Source: SXVE01 sp036388895
Lineage (GTDB): Bacteria > Acidobacteriota > Blastocatellia > Pyrinomonadales > Pyrinomonadaceae
DNA: 64,000 nt
Direction of reading: 5' to 3'
Assembly: GCA_036388895.1 (NCBI GenBank)
Contig: DASVQY010000036.1
Coordinates: 1 to 64,000 of the forward strand
The position numbers were made by a program, and so were the translations under genes. Position 1 is the first letter of the stretch; every line of letters begins with the position of its first letter. Below, in pieces: positions 44,259 through 52,929 of the stretch. The notes beneath the pieces were generated by a model that made no database searches, was not told the origin of the DNA, and saw only the letters and a program-made list of their open reading frames with translations.

Positions 44259-45101
44259 TTATACGCTTGAAGTTCTTTTTAAGTTCGTTTTTTCCATCAG
44301 ATTTCTCGCTGTTCGCAGCTCTTCCAAAATCTCCGAAAACGGGGGGAAATTTTCATCGCGTTCTAAAACGGCGCCTTTGACATCGCATCTTGAGCAGACT
44401 TCTCTGAATACGTTCCAGATTTCGTCTTCGGTTCGATTCGCGTGCGCGTCAATCAATCGCTTGCCGTGTTTTTGCGAGCCGACAAAATGCAATTGCACAA
44501 TTCTTTCAGACGGGATTTCATCTAAAAACTTTCGCCAGTCGAAATTGAAATTTTTTGAATTGATATACAAATTTGTTACATCCAGAAGCAATCCACAATC
44601 GGTTTCCTCGGTTATGCATCGAATGAATTCGGCTTCCCTCATTTCCGAAGACTGAAAGCGAACGAGATAAGTTATATTTTCGAGTATCAAAGGCGTTTTA
44701 ATTCGATGTTTTACGCGTTCGATATTTCGCACGAAAATTTTTACCGCTTCTTTCGTGTACGGAACGGGCGCGAGATGTCCGATTTTTACTCCGCCGGATT
44801 TCGTGAAACAAAGATGATCGCTGAACCATGGCGGATCAACAAACTCGACGAGTTCAGCGAGCTTTTCGAGGTAAATCTCGTCAATTCCTTCGGCGCTTCC
44901 GAGCGAAAGTTCCAATGAATGCGGAACGAGCCGAAAATGCTCTTTTAAAAGTTTTAATTCTTCGATTTTCTGCGGTTTGGCATCGAGATAATGGTCTGCG
45001 GTGATTTCTAAAAATTTGATTTTATCTTGATGAAGAAATAAATCAGCGCGAAATTGTTCACGAAATCCGATTCCGACGCCGAGATTTTGGATATCTTTCA
45101 T
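44259..45101 (-). CDS. DUF692 / multinuclear non-haem iron oxidase-like (MNIO) protein
   Basis: TIM-barrel-like protein of 280 aa with the metal-ligand pattern of the DUF692 (MbnB/TglH) family: Glu32 in FLEITAD, His61 in VPHSLE, Asp95-His96 in SDHLCF, Glu141-Asn142 in ILENITYL, Asp174 in LLLDVTNLY, His205 in IVQLHFV, Asp218 and His220 in IDAHAN, and Glu247 in VLERDE. Known members bind two or three iron ions and oxidise Cys (and some other) residues of peptides during RiPP synthesis. It starts 13 bases after the stop of the Cys-rich membrane protein gene at 45115-46098, which is a candidate substrate. Confidence 0.85.
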   Translation of the reverse strand: MKDIQNLGVGIGFREQFRADLFLHQDKIKFLEITADHYLDAKPQKIEELKLLKEHFRLVPHSLELSLGSAEGIDEIYLEKLAELVEFVDPPWFSDHLCFTKSGGVKIGHLAPVPYTKEAVKIFVRNIERVKHRIKTPLILENITYLVRFQSSEMREAEFIRCITEETDCGLLLDVTNLYINSKNFNFDWRKFLDEIPSERIVQLHFVGSQKHGKRLIDAHANRTEDEIWNVFREVCSRCDVKGAVLERDENFPPFSEILEELRTARNLMEKTNLKRTSSV

Positions 45102-45114
45102 TGCAAATATAAGC

Positions 45115-46098
45115 TTAGGAACATCCGCCGCCGCAGCCTCCGCAACCGCCGCCGCAAGAACCGCCGTCGCCTGACGAACCCGAAGAACAACTGCTGCCGC
45201 AGCCCGAACCGCAAGAACTCGCCGCCGTTTGCTGCTGCGCTCTTTGAAACGCCTGATTGTAATTGTCGAACACGGTTCCGGCTAAAATTCCGGTGCCGAA
45301 TACTCCGACGCTTAAAAGCAGCGGGTCTGCTCCGCCAAACGTCGGCTGCACAGTGCCGCGCTGCTGCCCGTTCGGGATGTACGCCGCTTGCGACTGATAC
45401 TTTAGATTTTCAAAAGCGAGCTGCAAACGTTCGAGATAAGCTCTGCCGAGATTTGTAACCCGCGGCAGTTTTGAAACTGAAGCCACGATAGATGCCCCTG
45501 CGACTGCGAATATCACTAATAAAATAATATTGAAGCTTCCGTAAGCCAGAGCGGCGAGCAATTTGTAAGCGCCGAGTCCTAAAATTATGACAAGAGCTGC
45601 GCGTTTCCACGGCGCGAAACTGTTTCTCAAATTGTCGTTGAACAGTAATTGCGCGCGTTCCAGCCGCGAATGGTACGTCAAGCCGTAGCTTTCCAGATAC
45701 GAAATCAATCCGTTCGTTTCAAAAACCTCTTTGATTTCGCGCGTTTGTCCGAACCAAACCAGCGATTGCCGCTCTATTTCGCTCAAGCTGCCGTTTGTTT
45801 GATTGTTAAGCCGTCTGATCTGCGTCGTTTTCCCCTCGGTCGTTAATTCGATATGACCTTTCTGCATTAAACTGAACACAATCGAACGCGCGACTTCGTT
45901 GATGCCTCCGCGCAGGTATGCGATTTCATAAGGATCAATTTGTGCGGGAATCGGCGGCAGCGGAAGCGCGCTCGTTTTATCAATTCTGGTTTTGACGAAA
46001 GCGAGAAAAATCAAGGTAAAGAAAATAACAAAACCGTAAAAAACGAGAAAATACGGACCGTACATCGAAGCCAGCGGATTATCGAAAAGAATGTCCAT
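45115..46098 (-). CDS. Membrane protein with Cys/Gly-rich C-terminal tail (TIGR04222-like)
   Basis: Protein of 327 aa. One N-terminal membrane helix (about 14-35) is followed by a cytosolic part (about 45-170, with IDPYEIAYLRGGINEVARSI typical of TIGR04222 proteins), two helices (about 175-220), then a Gln/Ala linker and a 34-residue tail of Ser, Gly and seven Cys (296, 300, 304, 315, 319, 322, 326) that ends the protein. Such low-complexity tails resemble RiPP precursors, and similar proteins are known near DUF692 genes. AAGGAGG precedes the ATG. It is the first gene of the MNIO unit. Confidence 0.85.
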   Translation of the reverse strand: MDILFDNPLASMYGPYFLVFYGFVIFFTLIFLAFVKTRIDKTSALPLPPIPAQIDPYEIAYLRGGINEVARSIVFSLMQKGHIELTTEGKTTQIRRLNNQTNGSLSEIERQSLVWFGQTREIKEVFETNGLISYLESYGLTYHSRLERAQLLFNDNLRNSFAPWKRAALVIILGLGAYKLLAALAYGSFNIILLVIFAVAGASIVASVSKLPRVTNLGRAYLERLQLAFENLKYQSQAAYIPNGQQRGTVQPTFGGADPLLLSVGVFGTGILAGTVFDNYNQAFQRAQQQTAASSCGSGCGSSCSSGSSGDGGSCGGGCGGCGGGCS

Positions 46099-46219
46099 CG
46101 AAAAATTCCTCCTTATCTACAATTTAAAACGATTTTTTGAGCGGATGGTTTTAAATGTCACAGAAATTTAATACCGGCAAACTGAACGAAAATAAAATTG
46201 TGATAATTTTCAAAGAAAT

Positions 46220-46759
46220 CTACTTTTCTATAAAGACCTGCGTCACGTAAATATCTCCATTTCGTGATTGAGCTATTCCAATGCCCGAATCAGTCCAAGC
46301 GCGGTCGAGAATATTTTCTTTATGCGTCGGCGATTCCATCCAGCCTTTGATCGCGAAGTAACTTAAATCGTTTGTCGGTTCGCAGAGAAAAAGATTTTCG
46401 CCGATTTTCGACCATTTTTTTATATGCGCGTCTTTCGCTCTTTCGACAACCGTCGCTCCTTCCGGGTCAAAGTGATCGAAAAATCCGCCGCGCGCCATTT
46501 TCCCGGAATAATCGCGCGCCAATTTCGACAATTCATAATTCCATCTCAACTCTCTCAATGCTTTCCGAGCCCGAACCTTATTAACCGAATCGAAGATTTC
46601 CATTTCCGTATCGGCGAAGTTTTTAACCGAAACGGAAAATAAAAAATTCCGGTTTGTGTTCACCGGTCGCTCTGCAAAGCTTTTAACGGAAAAACCGGAA
46701 AATATAGCAATCAACGCTAAAACGCCGCATTTAGCCGTCAACATTTTTTTTATTTTCAT
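46220..46759 (-). CDS. Exported CAP (SCP/PR1-like) domain protein
   Basis: Predicted protein of 179 aa when started at the ATG at 46759 with a signal peptide (KCGVLALIAIFSGFSV, ending near FAER). A longer frame to 46867 exists but starts with sequence unlike a signal peptide. The CAP domain (about 55-179) shows VNKVRARKALRELRW, the cavity His pattern in GGFFDHFDPEG, WSKIGENLF and SPTHKENILDRAWTDSGIGIA. CAP proteins are extracellular; the bacterial role is mostly unknown. It is separated from the MNIO group by 121 bases. Confidence 0.85.
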   Translation of the reverse strand: MKIKKMLTAKCGVLALIAIFSGFSVKSFAERPVNTNRNFLFSVSVKNFADTEMEIFDSVNKVRARKALRELRWNYELSKLARDYSGKMARGGFFDHFDPEGATVVERAKDAHIKKWSKIGENLFLCEPTNDLSYFAIKGWMESPTHKENILDRAWTDSGIGIAQSRNGDIYVTQVFIEK

Positions 46760-46955
46760 TTTTTTTGAAGTATAAGGGTTCCGGGGAAAGTTCGCCGCGA
46801 TTGACACGCGAACGGAAAATTTCTGCATTTTCTTTTCAAGAATAAATTGATTGCTGTAGAAATTCAATCTTTTTCTTTAAGCTCAACGCCGCGCAAAGTT
46901 TATTTCATACGCGCTGGAATTTGGTACTTTAATTATCGCTGAAAGGTTTTAGAGA

Positions 46956-47420
46956 CTACTTTGTTTCCAGTTTGTTCATTTCCGTTCCGGTCCATTCGCA
47001 TAAAACTCTTATTTCTTCATCGCTCAATCGCGCGCTGGGGTGTATCCATAAATAAGACGATAAAGGCATCATTCGGCTTTCGACCTGTTCGCAAATTTCT
47101 TCGAGTTTGCGCTTTTTCCGGCGATTTTCGTATGTGTTCCAAATCGAGAAATTCAACTCGTTCCGTCCTTCTCTGATATGTTCGTCGAGAAATGCTGCGG
47201 ATGGCTGAATTTTTGAATACCAGGGATAAATCGTTTCGTTTGAATGACAATCGGTGCAGGAGCGATTCAAAATTGCCTGAACGTTTTCGGGAACAGCGGT
47301 CGCCGATTGCAGAGTTTCGCTCTGAACGATTGGCGGATTGGTAAAATCGGGACGGAAAAATTGCAGAACTACAAAAATCGAAAATAAAATGATGATTATA
47401 ATTTTTATTGCCCGCTTCAT
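46956..47420 (-). CDS. Haem-binding domain protein, membrane anchored
   Basis: Protein of 154 aa. One N-terminal helix (about 3-22) anchors or exports it. The Haem_bd domain follows with the c-type motif CTDCH at about 55-59 in ILNRSCTDCHSNETIYPWYS, and the sixth-ligand region is likely further on, with conserved MMPLSSYLWIHP near 115-127. Such small periplasmic haem proteins occur in many Acidobacteria and Bacteroidetes. Electron transfer is inferred. No cytochrome maturation gene is in the window. Confidence 0.85.
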   Translation of the reverse strand: MKRAIKIIIIILFSIFVVLQFFRPDFTNPPIVQSETLQSATAVPENVQAILNRSCTDCHSNETIYPWYSKIQPSAAFLDEHIREGRNELNFSIWNTYENRRKKRKLEEICEQVESRMMPLSSYLWIHPSARLSDEEIRVLCEWTGTEMNKLETK

Positions 47421-47453
47421 TAAGAATGATAAATACGAAAAACAAGTCGTGAC

Positions 47454-47726
47454 CTAATCTTGTGGCGCTGATTCTTCATCTCGAAATCCGTTAATAAAGT
47501 GACTTGCCAAACTTTTGCTTCTGGCGTACAAAATTAAACCTATAACCATATAAACTATACTGGTTATAAGAACAACTCCGTAATTTGCAAGTTCACTCGG
47601 AACAGCTTGCAGAGAGGCTACTAAAATCCCAATGAGAATTGTAGCCCACATTGCTATTGCTTGAAGAAAAAATGCCAGAGCCTGCAATCGGATAATTATT
47701 GTAATTAGTTTTTTAAGATTATTCAT
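47454..47726 (-). CDS. Small membrane protein, unknown function
   Basis: Protein of 90 aa when started at the ATG at 47726 (MNNLKKLITI). Longer frames to 47774 or 47837 are possible and add polar or odd residues. It has two membrane helices (about 10-35 and 48-70) and a charged tail. No family is recognised and no strong ribosome site is seen, so the exact start is uncertain. Confidence 0.45.
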   Translation of the reverse strand: MNNLKKLITIIIRLQALAFFLQAIAMWATILIGILVASLQAVPSELANYGVVLITSIVYMVIGLILYARSKSLASHFINGFRDEESAPQD

Positions 47727-48001
47727 TTCAATAAATCTTTCAAAGTCCAAATCATTTTCGTCAAGTCTTTTTACCATTACGGGTGTGCAATGTAAGGTTT
47801 TGTGGACTCTGCAAAGGTAAAAATAAGCGAAATACAAAGCTAAAGCTTAGTTCAATGTTTCCCGATTTGATAATTTTTTCTCAACCCCGAGATTAAAAAG
47901 CAAATGAAAAACAAATAATATTGTTTTAGAAACTTAAATGTGCTAACAACTGTTTGAAAGAAATTTCTATTTTACACTCTATTCTGATTTTCTCTGGAAT
48001 A

Positions 48002-48481
48002 ATGTCTGAAATTTTATCGTTAGATTTCCGTGACAATCATTTACGCGCTGACAATTCAGCTCGAATCGGTAAACTCGGGGAAGATTTGGCGGCGCGTTAT
48101 CTTGTTCAAAACGGTTTCCGGCTTGTTATGTCGAATTTTAAAGTTGCCGTCGGCAGAAACCGCAAAAATGTTCCGATTACCGGCGAAATTGATTTGATTG
48201 CTTTAGAGGCGAACGTTCTTTGTTTCGTTGAAGTAAAGACGCGCAGCTCTGATGAATTCGCCGCGCCGGTTTCGGCTGTAGATTTGCGCAAACAGCGGCA
48301 GATAACCAGAACGGCACGCGTTTACCGCAACATATTTAATTTGCGCGGAATAAAATTTCGTTACGATGTCGTCAGTATTGTTTTGAGCCTCGAAGAACCG
48401 AAAATCGAGCTTTTCAGAAATTTTTGGACAGAAGATAAATTTCGTAAAAAATCCTGGAATATGGATTTTTTTTATGCATAA
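48002..48481 (+). CDS. yraN: YraN family (UPF0102) putative endonuclease
   Basis: Protein of 159 aa from the ATG at 48002; the upstream part to 47954 looks unrelated. The family belongs to the PD-(D/E)xK nuclease fold: RIGKLGEDLAARYLVQNGF, then GEIDLIALEANVLCFVEVKTR (the catalytic Asp, Glu and Lys) and KQRQITRTARVY. It is often near replication or rnhB genes and its cellular role is uncertain. The EVKTR motif is complete. It lies 56 bases upstream of the S9 peptidase gene. Confidence 0.88.
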   Translation: MSEILSLDFRDNHLRADNSARIGKLGEDLAARYLVQNGFRLVMSNFKVAVGRNRKNVPITGEIDLIALEANVLCFVEVKTRSSDEFAAPVSAVDLRKQRQITRTARVYRNIFNLRGIKFRYDVVSIVLSLEEPKIELFRNFWTEDKFRKKSWNMDFFYA

Positions 48482-48537
48482 TAAAAGAACTCAATTATAA
48501 TAAAACAAACCAAAACCAACCCTTCAGAGGAGAAAAT

Positions 48538-50883
48538 ATGACTCGTTTTTTGATTTTTTCGATAATCTTATTGGCTATAACTATGTTTACAACAAATATT
48601 TCGGCGCAGCTTCCCCCGCTGATTGATCGCGAAGTTTTCTTCGACAATCCTGAAATTGCCGGAGCGCAAATATCGCCGGACGGTAATTACATCGCTTTTC
48701 GCAAGCCTTACAAAGGCACGCTGAACATCTGGGTAAAGAAAACCGATGAGCCTTTTGAAAAGGCGCGCCCGCTGACGAATCGAACCGACCGTCCGATTCC
48801 GAACTTCTTCTGGTCGCGCGACGGTAAATATATTTTATTCGTGCAGGACAAAGGCGGCGACGAAAATTACAACGTTTATGCCGTTAATCCGGCTGATTCT
48901 CCGGCGAGCGGCGCAGACGTGCCGACGGCGCGCAATATAACCGAGGCGCAAAATGTCCGCGCAATTATTCAAGAAGTTCCGCGAAGCGACGCGGACACGA
49001 TTTATGTCGGCTTGAATGAGCGCGACAAAGCCTGGCACGACATATACAAAGTCAAAATCTCGACCGGCGAGCGAACTTTGTTAACCGAAAACAAAGACCG
49101 TTTGCAGGGCGTGATTTTTGACAATGCCGATAAAATGCGGCTGGCGATTCGTAATCCGCCCAACGGCGACACTGAAATTTTACTTCTCGACAGCGAAAAG
49201 CCGAAAGTTATTTATTCCTGCGATGTTTTTGAAACCTGTTCGCCGGTGCGTTTTCATAAAGACAACAAGCGCGTTTACATCTCGACCAACAAAGGCGAAA
49301 CGGATTTAACACGGCTTATTCTGCTTGATGTTGCGACCGGTAAGGAAGAAGTCGTCGAAGCCGATCCGATGAAACGTGTTGATTTAAGCGGCACGAGCTT
49401 TTCCGACCTGACGAACGAAATTATCGCCACGGTTTATACAGATGACAGAAACCGCATCTACTTCAAAGATAAAAAATTTGAAGCCGATTACAACTACATC
49501 AAGAAAAAACTTGGCGACCGCGAAATCAATTTCAATTCGGGCACAAATGATGAAACCAAGTATATTATTTCAACTTACAGCGATACAGACCCCGGAACCG
49601 TCTGGCTTTACAATCGCAAAACAAAAAACCTTTCAACGCTCTATCAAGTGCGCGAAAAGCTACCGCGTCAATTTATGGCGGAAATGAAGCCCGTTCGTTA
49701 TAAATCTTCGGACGGAATGGAAATTCCCGCCTATCTGACTTTGCCGAAAGGCATTCCGGCGAAAAATTTACCCGCCGTCATCGTTCCCCACGGGGGACCC
49801 TGGGCGCGTGATTTTTGGGGCTACAATTCATTCGCTCAATTTCTGGCAAATCGCGGTTATGCCGTTTTACAACCGAATTTCCGTTCCTCGACCGGCTACG
49901 GGAAAAAATTTCTTAATGCCGGAAACAACGAATGGGGACAAAAAATGCAGGACGATTTGACCTGGGGCGTGAGGTATATGGTCGAACAAGGCATCGCCGA
50001 TCCGAAACGAATCGGGATAATGGGCGGTTCTTACGGCGGTTATGCGACGCTTGCGGGCGTTACTTTTACGCCGGATTTATACGCAGCCGCGGTAGCAATC
50101 GTCGCTCCTTCCAACTTGAAAACCCTGCTCGAATCAATTCCTCCCTATTGGGAAGCAGGACGCGTCATTTTCTACAAACGAATGGGCGATCCGAATACTT
50201 CTGAGGGCAAAGCGCAGTTGGAACGCCAATCACCTTTGACGCACGCGGCGAAAATCAAAACGCCGCTACTCGTTGTGCAGGGCGCAAATGATCCGCGCGT
50301 CAATAAACGCGAATCAGACCAAATCGTCATCGCTTTACGCGAGCGCAACTACCCGGTCGAATATTTAGTCGCGCCGGACGAGGGACACGGTTTTGCGCGT
50401 CCGGTCAATAATATGGCGATGATTGCCGCCGCCGAAAAGTTTTTAGCGAAACATTTGGGCGGGCGCTTTCAAGAATCAATGACGCCGGAAGTAGCTCAGC
50501 GATTAAAGGAGATTACGGTTGATCCGAAAACCGTAACAATCTCAATGCCGAAAAAGGCGGATATGAATGCCGCTGCGACGGTCAATATCACCGGCAAATG
50601 GAATTTGACAGCCAGCGCCGCCGGTCAGGAAATTCCTATTACTATGACCGTTAATCAATCCGGTTCGGACGTCACAGGAACGATTTCCTCGCCGCAGGGA
50701 AACGGAACTGTTGAAAACGGCAAAATAGGCGCAAATAATTTAACCGGAAAATTGAAAGTAAACATTGGCGGGCAAAATATGGAACTGACAATTGAAGGAA
50801 CTATTAACGGAGATAAAATGACCGGAACAATTTCCGGTCCGGGGCTGCCGCCGATTTCATTTTCGGCAACAAAAGACAGGTAA
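48538..50883 (+). CDS. Exported prolyl oligopeptidase (S9) family peptidase with C-terminal beta domain
   Basis: Protein of 781 aa with a signal peptide ending near ISAQL and a strong ribosome site (GAGGAG). A beta-propeller region (about 25-375) precedes the alpha/beta hydrolase domain (about 390-645). The catalytic triad is Ser498 in GGSYGG, Asp585 in GANDPR and His617 in EGHGFA, all conserved. After about 680 comes an extra domain of some 100 residues with beta-strand repeats (ITGKWNL, MTVNQSG, VTGTISSP, GTINGDKMTGTI), which is not in standard S9 peptidases but occurs in Acidobacteria proteins. It probably cleaves peptides outside the cytoplasm. Confidence 0.92.
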   Translation: MTRFLIFSIILLAITMFTTNISAQLPPLIDREVFFDNPEIAGAQISPDGNYIAFRKPYKGTLNIWVKKTDEPFEKARPLTNRTDRPIPNFFWSRDGKYILFVQDKGGDENYNVYAVNPADSPASGADVPTARNITEAQNVRAIIQEVPRSDADTIYVGLNERDKAWHDIYKVKISTGERTLLTENKDRLQGVIFDNADKMRLAIRNPPNGDTEILLLDSEKPKVIYSCDVFETCSPVRFHKDNKRVYISTNKGETDLTRLILLDVATGKEEVVEADPMKRVDLSGTSFSDLTNEIIATVYTDDRNRIYFKDKKFEADYNYIKKKLGDREINFNSGTNDETKYIISTYSDTDPGTVWLYNRKTKNLSTLYQVREKLPRQFMAEMKPVRYKSSDGMEIPAYLTLPKGIPAKNLPAVIVPHGGPWARDFWGYNSFAQFLANRGYAVLQPNFRSSTGYGKKFLNAGNNEWGQKMQDDLTWGVRYMVEQGIADPKRIGIMGGSYGGYATLAGVTFTPDLYAAAVAIVAPSNLKTLLESIPPYWEAGRVIFYKRMGDPNTSEGKAQLERQSPLTHAAKIKTPLLVVQGANDPRVNKRESDQIVIALRERNYPVEYLVAPDEGHGFARPVNNMAMIAAAEKFLAKHLGGRFQESMTPEVAQRLKEITVDPKTVTISMPKKADMNAAATVNITGKWNLTASAAGQEIPITMTVNQSGSDVTGTISSPQGNGTVENGKIGANNLTGKLKVNIGGQNMELTIEGTINGDKMTGTISGPGLPPISFSATKDR

Positions 50884-50938
50884 AGAAAGAAGTGAAGAAA
50901 TTCTAAAAATTTTTCTTTACTTCTCTTCTCCTTCTTTT

Positions 50939-51832
50939 CTATTTCTGGCTTCGCGGAACTTTCGCGTCGGTCAAGACAACGAAATCTCCCAGGTCGGAGT
51001 GTTTCGCTTTATCGAAATTAGTGAAATTCTCGTCGTAACGCATTGTCACGACGAGAATTTTGGTTTTCGGTTGATATTTTAACAAATGCTCGACTGTTCC
51101 CAACCGATTTTCAGTATGAAAACTTCCATTCAAATGAATAACCAGTGCGTTTTTATGACGATTTAAATTTTCCGCAATCGAATAAGCCATCGTCGCGTCC
51201 CAAAGAGCCTGCGCAGCCAACATCGGAGTATGCGGATTCGGCGAATTCGCCGGCGCCCCCATTAAGGCGTTAAATTTTTTTGCGTAAGCCGCTGACGCTT
51301 CGCCGAAAGGCAGCGGAGCGAGCCATTTTTTCGCTTCAGGCGAAAGTTCGCTGAGCGAATCACGCCCCAGCCTGGAAACCATATTGACATAGCGGCGCGG
51401 TGCGTTTGCCGCAACAACTTCAATGTTTTTTTCTTTCGCGTATTCGACCAGCGGGCGGTAATCAGTCTTATAATTGCCCCAAGGGCGGCTCGACGAAAGA
51501 AAGTGAGCTTCTGTAATCTGATTTTTCAAATACTCATTGATGACCGTCTGTACACCACGCTCGAACATCTCCAGCGAAAGAATTAATTTTCTTTGAGAGG
51601 CGTATTTTTCATTCGCCTTTGTAAAAATTTCAAACTGAAGGGCGTGTGCGACCGCATCATCGTGCTGTTCGCCTAAAAAAACAACATCGGATTTGCCGAT
51701 TTGTTCAATAATCGCGTTCACGCTTGCCGGTTTTCCGTTAGCCTCGAAAATACGGTAACTATTTTCGTTTGACTGACTGTAAATTGAAGCTGTCATTATA
51801 AATAAGAGAAGAACTAGAATAGTTTTCAACAT
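50939..51832 (-). CDS. ChaN-like (DUF399) exported protein, putative haem-iron binding
   Basis: Protein of 297 aa with a signal peptide (near SIYSQS). The ChaN/DUF399 region (about 35-270) shows VVFLGEQHDDAVAHALQFEI, LSLEMFERGVQTVINEYL, PRRYVNMVSRLG and HLNGSFHTENRLGTVEHL. Family members bind haem or iron at a His/Tyr site and are linked to iron uptake or stress. The gene converges with the S9 peptidase gene with a 55-base gap that holds an imperfect inverted repeat (AAGTGAAGAAA and TTTCTTTACTT). Confidence 0.85.
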   Translation of the reverse strand: MLKTILVLLLFIMTASIYSQSNENSYRIFEANGKPASVNAIIEQIGKSDVVFLGEQHDDAVAHALQFEIFTKANEKYASQRKLILSLEMFERGVQTVINEYLKNQITEAHFLSSSRPWGNYKTDYRPLVEYAKEKNIEVVAANAPRRYVNMVSRLGRDSLSELSPEAKKWLAPLPFGEASAAYAKKFNALMGAPANSPNPHTPMLAAQALWDATMAYSIAENLNRHKNALVIHLNGSFHTENRLGTVEHLLKYQPKTKILVVTMRYDENFTNFDKAKHSDLGDFVVLTDAKVPRSQK

Positions 51833-52131
51833 AATTTTTTGTCGAACAGATTAATTTAAATAAAGATTATCATAAACTCTCACCGAATATTTTTTTCGCG
51901 TCCATTTACACTAAATTCCGCTATTAATAAGATTTTTCACGGTGTCCCGAATACAGACAAATAATTAATATTTGTTGTCCCAAATTGAAACAATGAAACT
52001 GATTACAATTACAAATATTTTTATAAACAGCCGAAAAAGCCGTTATTTTAATAAAAATGAATTATTTGGCACATTCATTGCTCTGTCACAATTTCAAGCT
52101 AACAAGCTCAAAATTTCAAGGAGGAATATTT

Positions 52132-52860
52132 ATGAATAACGACGGAACATTTAAAGAGGAAGCCGGTGGCTTTAAGGACAGAGTAGTCGGAGGCGCAAAA
52201 GACGCTGCCGGATCAATAACCGGAGATCGTAGTTTGGAACGCGAAGGCGAAGCTCAAAATGCTTTCGGTAATCAGAGACAGGAAAACAACGATGTTCTCG
52301 GCTCAAGCACAAGCGGTTATGGAACCGGAGCAAGCACGGGAACAAGCAGCGGAATATTGACCGGTATGTTTAGAGACCGTGAAAGCACGGAAAGAGCATA
52401 CAGTTCGCTCAGAAGTCGCGGATATAACGATGACGATGTTAATTTAATGATGTCCGATCAAACCCGCGATAGCTGGTTCAGTGATGACGATGCTGCTAAT
52501 TCCGAACTCGGCTCGAAAGCGATGGAAGGCGCCGGAGCAGGTTCGGCAATCGGCGGCACATTAGGCGCAATTATCGGCGGCATCGCAGCCATCGGAACGA
52601 ACGTCGTTCTTCCCGGATTAGGTTTGGTTGTCGCGGGACCGATTGCGGCTGCTTTAGCCGGAGCCGGAGCCGGAGGATTAACCGGCGGATTAGTCGGCGC
52701 TTTAGTCGGTTCAGGTATTCCCGAAGAACGTGCGCAAGTTTATGAAGAAGGGGTTCGTAACGGCGGAGCAGTTCTCGGCGTTAAACCTCGCAACCAGGAA
52801 GATGCGGATTATTTTGAAAATGAATTCCGCAACTATCGCGGCGAGCACATCTATCGCTAA
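52132..52860 (+). CDS. CsbD-like / general stress (GsiB, GspM-like) protein with Gly-rich core
   Basis: Protein of 242 aa from the ATG at 52132, which has AAGGAGG upstream; the frame to 52057 is not family-like. The N-terminus (about 5-45) follows the CsbD pattern (FKEEAGGFKDRVVGGAKDAAGSITGD, hydrophilic and helical). A middle domain (about 75-125) resembles the general-stress 17M type (LTGMFRDRESTERAYSSLRSRGYND). A Gly/Ala-rich region (about 135-210) with two hydrophobic stretches could span or coat a membrane. It is likely induced by desiccation or other stress; fusion of these parts is not typical of E. coli or Bacillus CsbD. Confidence 0.75.
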   Translation: MNNDGTFKEEAGGFKDRVVGGAKDAAGSITGDRSLEREGEAQNAFGNQRQENNDVLGSSTSGYGTGASTGTSSGILTGMFRDRESTERAYSSLRSRGYNDDDVNLMMSDQTRDSWFSDDDAANSELGSKAMEGAGAGSAIGGTLGAIIGGIAAIGTNVVLPGLGLVVAGPIAAALAGAGAGGLTGGLVGALVGSGIPEERAQVYEEGVRNGGAVLGVKPRNQEDADYFENEFRNYRGEHIYR

Positions 52861-52889
52861 TCGTTAGATTCATTTGTTTATCTTCTATA

Positions 52890-52925
52890 AAAAATCCGTC
52901 TCGGTACGTTCCGGGACGGATTTTT
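52890..52925. terminator. Bidirectional intrinsic terminator
   Basis: Stem AAAAATCCGTCTCGG (52890-52904), loop TACGTT and CCGGGACGGATTTTT (52911-52925), one T-G pair. It lies between the stress gene and the convergent gene at 52930-53886. Confidence 0.85.
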
Positions 52926-52929
52926 CGTT

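Noticed and set aside
51955..51976. ACAAATA/TATTTGT palindrome upstream of the stress gene as an operator
   Set aside because: Seven-base arms in very AT-rich DNA are expected by chance, and no promoter could be placed next to it.
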